NCBI GenBank assembly: GCA_943846755.1
Contig: OX044365.1
Coordinates: 1,984,001-2,048,000, forward strand
Length of the DNA: 64,000 nt
Direction: 5' to 3'
DNA from: UBA8752 sp002336475
Lineage (GTDB): Bacteria > Bacteroidota > Bacteroidia > Flavobacteriales_D > Sanyastnellaceae
Each line of letters starts with the position of its first letter. Position 1 is the stretch's first letter. The notes under the pieces are model-generated. The model ran no database searches, was not told the origin of the DNA, and worked only from the letters and a program-made list of their open reading frames with translations. Of this stretch, positions 35,140-44,300 are shown one piece after another. The position numbers were made by a program, and so were the translations under genes.

Positions 35140-37197
35140 ATGAAGCACATCTTTACCCTGGCCGCTTGCGTGTTGGCCTTTCAAGTTTCGGCTCAATTGA
35201 CCGGACATATGCCTACAAAGGCGACCCAACAAGAACTGGAGACCAGCCGGCTCTTGGGCCTCGAAGAAATCGCCCGCTCAGAAGCCTCTGGCATGCGCGG
35301 CGGCGATTCCACTGTGATTTTCTTCTATGAGGATTTCGCCAATGGATTGGCAGGAAACAACGGGCTTGGCGCGTTGACCACTGAGGACAGCAGCCCAGAC
35401 AACACCATCTGGCAGTATGTAGACGCTGCTGGAGACGGGTATTTCCAGGATGCGACCGCTTCCGGCGTGCAGCCTCCAGCGGGTGAATTCAGCACCAACA
35501 TCGGAGCCTTGAACAGCATGACCGCTGACAATGGCTGGATGATTTTTGACTGCGATTACTACAACACTCCCATCGCAACGGGCGTGGAGGACACAGAGGG
35601 CTACCTCAACCTCCCCACCATGGATATGACGGACCTGACGAGTGTGGTCATTTCTTGGGACCAATACCTCCGTTACTGCTGTTACCCTTACTTGCCCATT
35701 TTGGTGGAGGTGAGCACCGACGGTGGAAGCATTTGGACATCCTTCGAAGCGGGTGGAACCTTCATTCCTTCGGCGAACTCAGCGAGCGCCAACCCCTTGG
35801 TCACGAGTTTGGACATCAGCTGCGCAGCAGCAGGACAGGCTGCGGTTGACATTCGTTTCGCCTACCTCCAGAGCCCAATTTCAGGCGGTGGATACAGCCA
35901 CTACTACTGGGGCATCGATGACATCGCCATTGAGGCCAACCCTGTGACCAACAGCTTGGAGCTGGTGCAGTTGACCAACGGAGACGTTTACAACCTTTTC
36001 GAATACCGTGTGACGCCCATGGAGCAAAGGATCCCTGCTGCTGACGGAGGTGTTCTTGCGGGTGTTTTGTACCGCAATGCAGGTTACTTGAACCAAGAGA
36101 ACTGCGTGGTGACTGTGGACGTGTTGGATGATGCCGGTAACGTGTTGAGCACGACGAGCACCGATCCATTTACAGCGCCATCATTTGCCAACAACGACAA
36201 CTGCCCTGCGAACCCTCAGGATACGTTGTACATCGCTACAGGATGGGAGCCGGATGCAGAGGGCCTTTACACGCTGCGTGCGACCATGTCCAGTGACAGT
36301 GTGCTGGCTGCTTTGGTCGAAGGAAGTGACTCTGGTGCGTTGACGTTGGACATGGAGTACACAGAATGTGAGTTTGGCCATGACAATGCTGGAACGCTGG
36401 ATGTGGAACTCGGCCCAAGGTTTGACGACGAAAACGATTTCTTTGAGCCTACAGGCTATGGCAACCGTTACACCTTCAACAATGAAGGAACCACAGTGTA
36501 CGGTCTTGCGGTAGCCTTCGGTCCAAGCCTGGATTCAGGCATTGACTTTGAAATCCGTTGGATTGACCAGGACCCCGAAGTGGGCCTCAGCGATTCGCCA
36601 TACGAGTTTGCAGAATTCTCTTCAGATGCGAACTGGGCAGGGACACCAGAAAGTCCTGTTTACTACCCCTTGGCATTCGAAGACGAAATCGAAGTTTCTG
36701 TGGAGGGGTTGGCTTCTCCTGGGTTCTATGCAGGGGCTGTCATCACGGAGTTTGACTTTGACGACCTCGAGTTGACGGTGTTGGGCAATGGCAACAGCGA
36801 CACAGACAACAGCACCATCATCTACCAGCAGGCAGGCAGTGGAGACTACGTTTGGTTTACTGCTCAGACTGCGACCCCTGCGATCCGTTTGATCACGTGC
36901 CCCGTGGTCAGTGTCGACGTTTTGGGTGCTTTCAACGGCGTGCACCTCGACGGCAACTTCCCGAACCCTACTGCAGGAGAGACCCGATTCCGTTTCAATG
37001 CGGATTGGGGTGGTGACTTTACCATTGAGTTGCGCGACTTGCAGGGACGTTTGGTCGATGTTGTCGACCTCGGAGCCCGCCCAGCGGGAGAGCACACGGT
37101 GGTGTACAATGCCTCTGCTTTGGCAGACGGTATGTACACATACTCCTTGGTTACCAATGGTGTTCGTGTCACGAAGAAGATGCGCGTACAGCATTGA
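35140..37197 (+). CDS. Secreted protein with T9SS type A sorting domain (second of a pair)
   Basis: 685 residues starting MKHIFTLAACVLAFQVSAQ, a signal peptide. An N-terminal beta domain (about 55-265) has FFYEDFANGLAGNN, MTADNGWMIFDCDYY and HYYWGIDDIAIEANP, the same plan as the preceding gene although sequence identity looks low. The C-terminal type A tail is LDGNFPNPTAGETRFRF, LRDLQGRLVDVVDLG and DGMYTYSLVTNGVRVTKKM. Flanked by terminators on both sides, so probably transcribed alone. Cargo function unknown. Confidence 0.92.
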   Translation: MKHIFTLAACVLAFQVSAQLTGHMPTKATQQELETSRLLGLEEIARSEASGMRGGDSTVIFFYEDFANGLAGNNGLGALTTEDSSPDNTIWQYVDAAGDGYFQDATASGVQPPAGEFSTNIGALNSMTADNGWMIFDCDYYNTPIATGVEDTEGYLNLPTMDMTDLTSVVISWDQYLRYCCYPYLPILVEVSTDGGSIWTSFEAGGTFIPSANSASANPLVTSLDISCAAAGQAAVDIRFAYLQSPISGGGYSHYYWGIDDIAIEANPVTNSLELVQLTNGDVYNLFEYRVTPMEQRIPAADGGVLAGVLYRNAGYLNQENCVVTVDVLDDAGNVLSTTSTDPFTAPSFANNDNCPANPQDTLYIATGWEPDAEGLYTLRATMSSDSVLAALVEGSDSGALTLDMEYTECEFGHDNAGTLDVELGPRFDDENDFFEPTGYGNRYTFNNEGTTVYGLAVAFGPSLDSGIDFEIRWIDQDPEVGLSDSPYEFAEFSSDANWAGTPESPVYYPLAFEDEIEVSVEGLASPGFYAGAVITEFDFDDLELTVLGNGNSDTDNSTIIYQQAGSGDYVWFTAQTATPAIRLITCPVVSVDVLGAFNGVHLDGNFPNPTAGETRFRFNADWGGDFTIELRDLQGRLVDVVDLGARPAGEHTVVYNASALADGMYTYSLVTNGVRVTKKMRVQH

Positions 37198-37220
37198 GCT
37201 GAACGTTGTCAATGAACTTG

Positions 37221-37259
37221 AAAGGCCCGCTCCCTGTATGGGGGGTGGGCCTTTATTTT
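37221..37259 (+). terminator. Intrinsic terminator whose T-tract abuts the next promoter element
   Basis: AAAGGCCC (37221-37228) pairs with GGGCCTTT (37247-37254), with inner CTCCC / GGGGG pairs and a TGTAT-type loop. The tract TTTATTTT follows and overlaps the -7 element of the GH3 gene. Confidence 0.8.
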
Positions 37260-37261
37260 CG
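37254..37261 (+). promoter_or_regulatory. Likely -7 element of the GH3-family gene
   Basis: TATTTTCG, fits TAnnTTyG, 5 bp before ATG 37267 and overlapping the upstream terminator T-tract. Confidence 0.5.
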
Positions 37262-37266
37262 CAAGG

Positions 37267-38814
37267 ATGTTTAAGGGCGCAAATACCCCAGTTAGCGGAG
37301 GATGGAAAGGACGTTTCGCCGGTCCATTGGCGCGCCGTGTCCGCAGCAATGACCACTTGGTCAATGCCGATCCGATGGGCGCCCAAGCTGCTGTGCTCCA
37401 GGCTTTGCTGTCTCGTGCGGCCACAACGGTGTTTGGAAAGGACCACGGCCTGGGGGATGTAGCGAAGATTCAGGACCCTGTCTCACAGGCGAGGGCTTTT
37501 CGGGAGGCGGTGCCTGTGCGGGACTACGAAGGGCTTAAGCCTTATGTAGAACGCGCCGTGGCGGGAGAGCCAGATGTTTTGTGGCCCGGATTGCCCAAGT
37601 ACTTCTGTAAGACCTCGGGCACGACTTCTGGTGCGAAGTACATTCCGCTCACTGAGGACAGTTTGCCCAACCACATTGGTGCAGCACGAAGGGCGTTGTT
37701 GCACCATGTCGCCAACAGTGGCAGTGCAGAATTTGTGGGAGGCAAGATGATCTTTCTGCAAGGCAGTCCCACGTTGACGCCTACGCCTGGTGGCGTTCCA
37801 TTGGGACGCTTGAGTGGCATTGTCGCACATCACATCCCCACTTATCTCCAACGCAACCGCTTGCCGGCTTGGGACACGAACTGCATCGAAGACTGGGAGA
37901 CCAAGGTGGAGGCCATCGTGCGTGAAACGGCGGGACAGGACCTGCGCCTGATCAGTGGCATACCCTCATGGGTGCAGATGTATTTCGAGCGCCTTCTGGC
38001 GCACACAGGCGCAGCCAACGTGAAGGAGGTGTTCCCCAATTTTTCGCTCTTCGTCTTCGGGGGGGTGGCCTATGCGCCCTATGCGGAGCGGTTTCGTGAG
38101 CTCATTGGAGGAGATGTGGCGACGGTGGAGACCTACCCCGCGAGCGAAGGCTTCATTGCTTACCAAGATGGTTCGCCGGGAGAAGGGTTGCTGGTCAATG
38201 CTGCCGACGGGCTGTTTCTCGAGTTCATTCGGGCAGACGAATATGGCCGTGATGATGCGCGCCGATTTGGATTGGGAGAAGTTGAAATGGGGGTGAATTA
38301 TGCCGTGGTCATATCCTCCAATGCGGGACTGTGGGCATACGACTTGGGCGATACGGTGCGCTTTGTGTCATTGGCTCCAGCGCGGGTTGTGGTCACGGGC
38401 CGAATCAAACACTACACCAGTGCTTTCGGCGAGCACGTCATCGCCGAAGAAGTCGAATCAGCGATGGCGGAAGCGGTCGCACAGCATGGAGGTCAGGTGG
38501 TCGAATTTCATGTAGCGCCAGAGGTGAACCCGAACAGTGGGTTGCCATACCACGAGTGGTTCGTAGAATTCGCTGTTGAGCCGGAAGATGCCGGTGCCTT
38601 TGCTGCTGCATTGGACGCGCGGCTGCAGGAACGAAATCCTTATTACCGTGACCTGATTGCTGGGGCTGTCCTGCGCCGGGCTGAGCTGACGGCATTGAGG
38701 CCTGGGGCGTTTCGTGATGCCATGGCGCACCGGGGCAAACTGGGTGGTCAAAATAAAATCCCCCGCTTGGCCAACGACCGGTCGATGGCGGAACAACTGC
38801 TCGCACATGGCTGA
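37267..38814 (+). CDS. GH3 auxin-responsive-promoter family acyl-acid amido synthetase-like protein
   Basis: 515 residues. Motifs of the GH3 branch of adenylating enzymes are visible: KYFCKTSGTTSGAKYIPLTE (ATP/AMP P-loop like), FVFGGVAYAPYAERFRELIG, YPASEGFIAYQD and AYDLGDTVRFVS. Near the C terminus KHYTSAFGEHVIAEEVESAM also fits. Plant GH3 enzymes conjugate amino acids to jasmonate or auxin. Bacteroidota homologues are common and uncharacterised, so the acyl and amine substrates are unknown. Its stop overlaps the udk start by 8 bp, so the two are co-transcribed. Confidence 0.92.
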   Translation: MFKGANTPVSGGWKGRFAGPLARRVRSNDHLVNADPMGAQAAVLQALLSRAATTVFGKDHGLGDVAKIQDPVSQARAFREAVPVRDYEGLKPYVERAVAGEPDVLWPGLPKYFCKTSGTTSGAKYIPLTEDSLPNHIGAARRALLHHVANSGSAEFVGGKMIFLQGSPTLTPTPGGVPLGRLSGIVAHHIPTYLQRNRLPAWDTNCIEDWETKVEAIVRETAGQDLRLISGIPSWVQMYFERLLAHTGAANVKEVFPNFSLFVFGGVAYAPYAERFRELIGGDVATVETYPASEGFIAYQDGSPGEGLLVNAADGLFLEFIRADEYGRDDARRFGLGEVEMGVNYAVVISSNAGLWAYDLGDTVRFVSLAPARVVVTGRIKHYTSAFGEHVIAEEVESAMAEAVAQHGGQVVEFHVAPEVNPNSGLPYHEWFVEFAVEPEDAGAFAAALDARLQERNPYYRDLIAGAVLRRAELTALRPGAFRDAMAHRGKLGGQNKIPRLANDRSMAEQLLAHG

Positions 38815-39433
38815 ACACAACCGCACCATTCTCGTCGGCGTGGCCGGTGGAAGCGCCTCTGGAAAGGGCACCATCGTTGACCGGTTGCTGGCCCATTATG
38901 GCCAACAGGCCGCCGTCCTGCGCATGGACGATTACTACAAGCCCCTCGGCCAGATTCCCCGCGATGCCGATGGGGAGCCGAACTTCGACAAACCGGACTC
39001 ATTGGACCTGGCCCGCTTGGCGGGTGACCTTGACCGATTGCGCGCGGGACAGGACCTGTACATTGACAGTTACACCTTCAATCAGCCGGGTGTTCTGTCC
39101 CAGCGGCTGCACATTCCGGCGTGTTCGGTGGTGTTTCTTGACGGGTTGTTTTTGTTGCATGATGAGGGTGTCCGCGAGCGGTTGCACCTGACGGTATATA
39201 TCCACGCGACTCCTGAAACACGGTTGGCGCGGCGGATGACGCGGGACCAAGCAGAGCGCAGTCTTACGCCAGACATTATCCAGTACCAATGGGACCGACA
39301 TGTCAGGCCCGGCGACCTCGCGTACCTGGAGCCGGTGTCCCATCTTGCGCACGTTGCCGTGGACAATGACCGGTCTGTAGATGCGGACTTGACGGAAGTC
39401 CATGCTGCGATTTCCGCTTTGATTCAACCTTGA
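38807..39433 (+). CDS. udk: Uridine kinase
   Basis: 208 residues from ATG 38807; a longer in-frame start lies within the GH3 gene. It phosphorylates uridine and cytidine in pyrimidine salvage. The Walker A is VGVAGGSASGKGTIVDRLL, then MDDYYKPLGQIPRD, NFDKPDSLDLARLAGDLDRL and FLDGLFLLHDEGVRERL. The LID-like ARRMTRDQAERS segment follows. Overlaps GH3 upstream; the ArsC-like gene follows within 12 bp. Confidence 0.9.
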   Translation: MAEHNRTILVGVAGGSASGKGTIVDRLLAHYGQQAAVLRMDDYYKPLGQIPRDADGEPNFDKPDSLDLARLAGDLDRLRAGQDLYIDSYTFNQPGVLSQRLHIPACSVVFLDGLFLLHDEGVRERLHLTVYIHATPETRLARRMTRDQAERSLTPDIIQYQWDRHVRPGDLAYLEPVSHLAHVAVDNDRSVDADLTEVHAAISALIQP

Positions 39434-39444
39434 AACCTTCCATC

Positions 39445-39804
39445 ATGTCGAAGACCTTTTTTACCCTGCCCACTTGCAAGACATGCCAGCGCATTGAGGC
39501 GGATTTGAATCCGGCCGCAGCTGGGGCCAACATTCGAGACATCAAAGCCCAAGCCATTACTGCCCAAGAAGTCGATGCCATGCAGGCACATACGGGCAGT
39601 TATGAGGCGCTTTTCAGCCGCCGTGCCATGAAGTTCCGCTCCATGGGACTGGCGGAACGAGAGTTGACGGAAGCCGATTACCGTCAGCTGATCATCGATG
39701 AATACACCTTTCTCAAGCGCCCGGTGCTCTTGACTGATGCGGGGGTATTCGCGGGGTCAGCCAAGGCGTCCGTTGAGGCTGCAAGGGCTGCATTACAGGC
39801 TTAA
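39445..39804 (+). CDS. ArsC/Spx-like thioredoxin-fold protein
   Basis: 119 residues from ATG 39445; a TTG at 39430 overlapping the udk stop is also possible. The N-terminal FFTLPTCKTCQRIEADL carries CxxC, and the fold continues with IRDIKAQAITAQEVDAM, SRRAMKFRSMG and FLKRPVLLTDAGVFAG. ArsC proteins use a single N-terminal Cys with downstream partners; Spx has CxxC near residue 10. Which activity this has, if any, is unclear. Arsenic genes are absent nearby, so arsenate reduction is not supported. Confidence 0.82.
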   Translation: MSKTFFTLPTCKTCQRIEADLNPAAAGANIRDIKAQAITAQEVDAMQAHTGSYEALFSRRAMKFRSMGLAERELTEADYRQLIIDEYTFLKRPVLLTDAGVFAGSAKASVEAARAALQA

Positions 39805-39816
39805 TTCCGAGCGATT

Positions 39817-40731
39817 TTGCAGCGGTTACTCGCCCACTTGGCCTTGTTGGTTGTGGCCTTGGTGTATGGGGGGAACTACCTTGTTGCCAAGGGTTTGATG
39901 CCTGACTTGGTGGGCCCCAGCGGGTTTATCGTGTTGCGGGTGACGGGAGCATTGGCCTTGTTTTCTCTGTTGCTGCCTTTCAACAGGGAGCGCGTGGCAA
40001 AGGCCGACATTCCGAGGTTGATTTTCTGCGGGGTGACGGGAGTGGGCATCAACATGCTGCTCTTTTTCAATGGGCTCAACATCACAAGCCCGGTCAATGC
40101 GAGCCTGATCATGACGGTCAACCCCATTTTGGTATTGATCGCCAGTGCGGTGGTCTTGGGCCAGCCCATCATTAGGCGGCGTTTGATCGGTGTTATTTTA
40201 GGGGGTCTAGGCGCTGCTGCGATTTTGTTGTGGAGCGGCTCTGGGGAACGGGTCCACGCTTCGTGGCAAGGTGACCTCATGATCTTGATCAACGCGACGA
40301 GTTATGCCTTTTATCTGGTAGCGGTCAAGCCCCTGATGTCCAAGTACAAACCGCTAACGGTGGTGACGTGGGTCTTTCTGTTCGGCTGGCTGTTTACCAC
40401 GCCCATAGGCTGGGGTCAGGCGTCTGAAATCGACTGGGGTCTTTTTGGCCCTTCTGAATGGATGGGCATCGCGTATGTGGTTCTGGCCACGACTTTTTTG
40501 GTGTATTTACTCAACATTTTTGCGATGCGCCACCTGCAGCCCACGGTGGTGAGCGTGTACATTTATTTGCAGCCGCTGTTGGCCACCCTGTTTAGCGTGG
40601 CACAGGCCCGGTATGGTGGCACGGACTACATGGTAGATACAGGATGGCCTTTGTGGGTCTTTGGGGCGCTCATATTCCTCGGGGTGTATCTGGTCGGTAA
40701 GCCGGTTCGAATCAAGGCTTCTAACGCTTAA
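39817..40731 (+). CDS. DMT superfamily (EamA) transporter
   Basis: 304 residues, ten hydrophobic helices in two halves. The start is TTG at 39817 (MQRLLAHLALLVVALVYGGN), 12 bp after the ArsC-like gene. Motifs are YGGNYLVAKGLMPDLV, FFNGLNITSPVNASLIMTVNPI in the first half and YVVLATTFLVYLLNIFAMRHLQPTVVSVYIYLQPLLA in the second. The latter is the usual RhaT/EamA pattern. Substrate unknown. It ends 9 bp before the 3-hydroxyanthranilate dioxygenase gene. Confidence 0.9.
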   Translation: MQRLLAHLALLVVALVYGGNYLVAKGLMPDLVGPSGFIVLRVTGALALFSLLLPFNRERVAKADIPRLIFCGVTGVGINMLLFFNGLNITSPVNASLIMTVNPILVLIASAVVLGQPIIRRRLIGVILGGLGAAAILLWSGSGERVHASWQGDLMILINATSYAFYLVAVKPLMSKYKPLTVVTWVFLFGWLFTTPIGWGQASEIDWGLFGPSEWMGIAYVVLATTFLVYLLNIFAMRHLQPTVVSVYIYLQPLLATLFSVAQARYGGTDYMVDTGWPLWVFGALIFLGVYLVGKPVRIKASNA

Positions 40732-40740
40732 ATTCAGCAC

Positions 40741-41277
40741 ATGCCGATTCCAAAGCCTTTCAACCTGACCACCTGGATCGAGGATCACCGCGACATGCTG
40801 AAGCCGCCAGTGGGCAACAAAAACATGTACGTGGACAGTGGAGACTACATCGTGATGATTGTGGCCGGCCCCAATGCCCGCAAGGACTACCATTACAACG
40901 AAACCGAAGAGCTGTTCTACCAGCTAGAAGGCCACATTACTGTGCGCATTCAGGAAGACGGAAAGGCTGTGGACATGAAGCTGGGCCCCGGGGACATGTA
41001 CCTCCACCCCGCCAAAGTGCCCCACAGTCCCATGCGGGAGGCGGGCTCCTTGGGCTTGGTGATTGAGCGCAAACGCGAAGGCACCGGTATGCAGGACGGT
41101 TTGTTGTGGTTCTGCGATGGTTGCAACACCAAGCTCCACGAAACTTATTTCGAACTCCGGGACATTGAGCAGGATTTCTTGCCGCGGTTTAGGGAGTTCT
41201 ATGGCAGCGAAGCCAAGCGGACTTGTTCCTCTTGTGGTGATGTTTTGCCCACGGACCCGCGCTTTGTGGATGTCTAA
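40741..41277 (+). CDS. nbaC: 3-hydroxyanthranilate 3,4-dioxygenase
   Basis: 178 residues. It opens the ring of 3-hydroxyanthranilate, the kynureninase product, to 2-amino-3-carboxymuconate semialdehyde. The cupin iron ligands His51, Glu57 and His95 are visible in KDYHYNETEELFYQLEG and HPAKVPHSP at the same numbering as the Cupriavidus enzyme. Two further C-terminal CxxC pairs, Cys125/128 (WFCDGCN) and Cys162/165 (TCSSCGD), form the rubredoxin-like iron site of bacterial forms. Nine bp after an EamA transporter, which may make its transport substrate pathway-related (inference). Confidence 0.96.
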   Translation: MPIPKPFNLTTWIEDHRDMLKPPVGNKNMYVDSGDYIVMIVAGPNARKDYHYNETEELFYQLEGHITVRIQEDGKAVDMKLGPGDMYLHPAKVPHSPMREAGSLGLVIERKREGTGMQDGLLWFCDGCNTKLHETYFELRDIEQDFLPRFREFYGSEAKRTCSSCGDVLPTDPRFVDV

Positions 41278-41310
41278 TGGAGCAACCAAACGCTCCAACT
41301 GTCTGTTTTT
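41278..41310 (+). terminator. Possible weak terminator after the dioxygenase gene
   Basis: TGGAGC (41278-41283) pairs with GCTCCA (41292-41297) directly after the stop, with TTTTT at 41306-41310. The short stem and the eight-base gap before the T-run make it weak. Confidence 0.35.
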
Positions 41311-41331
41311 AATGAGGCGAAAGCCAGCACC

Positions 41332-44300
41332 ATGATCATGCGATTCAAACTGTTTTTCTTGGGCTTGGCCCTGTTGGGGACCTTCTCTTCTGCAGCCCAA
41401 CCATTGCTGGTAGACGGTGACGTCTGCTTGGACATTGAGGTGCTTGCCATTCATACGGAAGGTGATTTGGAAGGCATGACCACCTATCGGCTTTATGCAA
41501 CCCTCCCCGGTCCGGGTGATGTGGTCACTACGGTTTTTGGAGACGCCAACCACCCCACGAGTTTGCAAACCACGACGTCGTTTTTTCAGAGTGAGATTGG
41601 AGGCCAATTCCCCTGTGCCAACAACCCCATTCTTTTCGATGCCTTTCCCACATTGGCCTGGGACAGTTGGTTGACTTTGGGGATATCGGGCCCGCCAGAC
41701 CCGACAGCGGGCCAGGACTGTCCGCAAGTGGTGATGAGCTCTGGCTCTCCTTTCATGACTGAATTTGAGAATGGCAGTGGGTTCACCATCGATGACATGA
41801 TTGGAAGTGCATGGTTTGTGGTCCCTTCCAATACCAATGGGTTGCCGGATGAAGACGGTCGGGTGCTGCTTGCACAGTTAACGACTGACGGGGCCCTTTC
41901 AGGAGTGTTGTACATGCAAATCTTGCCCGCGGGCATTGGCACCTTGGCCGAAGTGGTGGAGTTGCCGCTGTATGGGTCCTGCGCAGAAATCGCCCCGGTC
42001 CAATGCCCAGATGAAATCTTTGCTGTTGGCGAGGGGTGCAACTGGGAGTTTGAAGTGGGAAGTGCCCAACCCGGAGACACTGCAGTGTGGTCCTTTGGCG
42101 ATGACGTCCAAGCCGGCGGGCATTACACAGGGTACGCTTTTGCAGCAGATGGGGATTACCCTGTGTCCGTGAGTTACAGTTCGGATTATTGTCCAAATGG
42201 TGTAACCCTAGAAACGGTAGTGGACGTGGCAGGCTGCTCGGAAGTGGACTGCGTGCTGGAGTTGAATGTGGAAACCGCACAGGAAGGCGAGGTCATCATG
42301 GTCATTCCCACCGGTTACCCAGAAGGCGTGGAGTTGATTTACTCCTTGAATGGGGAGGTCTTTCAAGAGGGAGGTTTGGCGATCACCTTGCCTGTGGGAA
42401 CGGGTGATGCGCCATGGCAGGTCTGTGTTCAATACATCTCGGAGGATTGCCCAGATGGTGTGGTAGCCTGCACAGGGAGCGAGGGTTATGAGTCGGGTTG
42501 CCCCGATGAAATTTGGGTCGGCGGTGCCGATTGTGAGTACATATTGAGCATCTGTGACTACACAGAAGGGGAAAGCGTCATGTGGTCATTCAGCGACAGC
42601 ACCACAGCAGAAGGCCATTTCACGTGGCATACTTTTCCAGAAGACGGGCTCTACGAGGCCTGTGCGACATACGTTAGTCCCACTTGCCCGGACAGCACGG
42701 TATTGTGCACGGCGGTTGAGGTAGAGGGCTGCGGCCCTTGTGTCTTGGATGTCGTGGTCGTGTCCGAAAATGCAGAAGAAGGGAATTGGGTGTTGTCCAC
42801 CGAGGGCGTGCCAGAAGGAACCGTTGTGGAATGGTTTGATGGTACCGGGGAATTTTTGGAGCAAGCCGAAGAACTGTACTTCCAAGGAAGCGGAACGGTG
42901 TGTGCCATGTATGAGACCCCCGAGTGTCCATCGGGCGTTGAGGCGTGCATTGAGCTCGAGTTGGCAACGCCGAATTGTGACGTTCAGTTGGAATTGACGG
43001 AGCTGGCCCTATGCGGTGAATACCTCGTCGAATACAACGGCGAGCCGGGTCCTGGAGATGTGGTGTGGTACCTCGATGGAGAGCTGATACAGACGGGGGG
43101 AAGCGCTTTTGATTTTTCGGTGGACAGCGCGCAATCCGCGCTGGTGTGCGCTGTTGCAACAGGTGCAGATTGTCCTCAGGGTGAGGAGGTGTGCATCGCT
43201 GTGGAAAACGAAGGTTGCGAGCCTTGTCTTACCGAGGACGACGCTGAACTGATGTCGGGGTTGGTTGATGCATCAGAACCCTGTCTGGTTTTCTTGCTGG
43301 TTGAGATGATGCAGCCGAATGACTTCTACATCTTCTGGGAATTCGGCGATGGCATGACCACTTCAAATGCCCACCTGTTTACCGAGCATCAATACGCTGA
43401 ATCTGGCACTTACGAGGCCTGCGCCACGGTGTTTAGCCCGGGATGTCCTGAAGGCTCCACTTGGTGCATTGAGGTTGAGGTGGAAGGGTGCGATGCGTTG
43501 TGTGAGCCGGTGGTGGTGACGGTTACACCCGAGGAGGGGGCCTCTGGCCTTTACTTCTGGGCGGGGTCTTCTGCGAACTGGTTTCAGGATGACATGTTCT
43601 TGATTCCAGGAGGCAGCTCTGAACCCCTGGAACTGGGTTTGTGTCTGAACGAGGGGTGTTATCTGATGGATTTTTGGCCCGGTGACAGCAGCGCCTCGGC
43701 CTCAGCATTGGACATTGTTGTTTCGGATGCGGATGGCCCCATTGAATGGGAGAGCGATCCGTTTGTCGATGAGAACGGCTGGCAGGCTGTCCATTTTGGA
43801 GTGGGAGAACCGGGATGTGATCCCGCTCCTGAATTCTGCACCTTGGACATCGAAGCGGAGCAGCAAGCAGACGGAAGTTGGACGCTCACAGCCGTGACGG
43901 CCTCATCGGAAGACGTGGACTTCCAATGGACCTTTGCGGATGGCTCTGTGCTCAATGGGCAAACTGTCAACTACACGTTTGTTTCCGGGGCCGCCTTCGA
44001 AACGGCCTGTGTCTCCGCTTTTTTCCCGGAGTGCGGCGAAATTTTGGCAGCCTGCATGGACCTCGATGGGGGAGCAGATGAGGCTTGTGAGGCGGTTGAA
44101 GTTGTCATTGAGGGTGAAACCTTTGTTGAATTGCTTGAAGACCTCGAATGGGCGTGGAGCTTGGTGAACGAGAATTTTGATTGGTCGGGTTCACTGTCTT
44201 TGGACCCATCGGACGGCGATGCAGAGGGACTCGTGTTGTGCGTGCCTCCAGGGTGCTATGCCTTGTCTATGGAACTGTCCGGTCTTCCCGGTTTCCAAGG

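Noticed and set aside
39445..39804. Arsenate reductase assignment for the ArsC-like protein
   Set aside because: No ars genes nearby and the CxxC pattern also fits Spx-like or YffB-like proteins, so only the fold is called.
40685..40700. tRNA T-arm-like GGTTCGAATC
   Set aside because: Lies inside the EamA coding sequence; no acceptor stem or anticodon arm around it.
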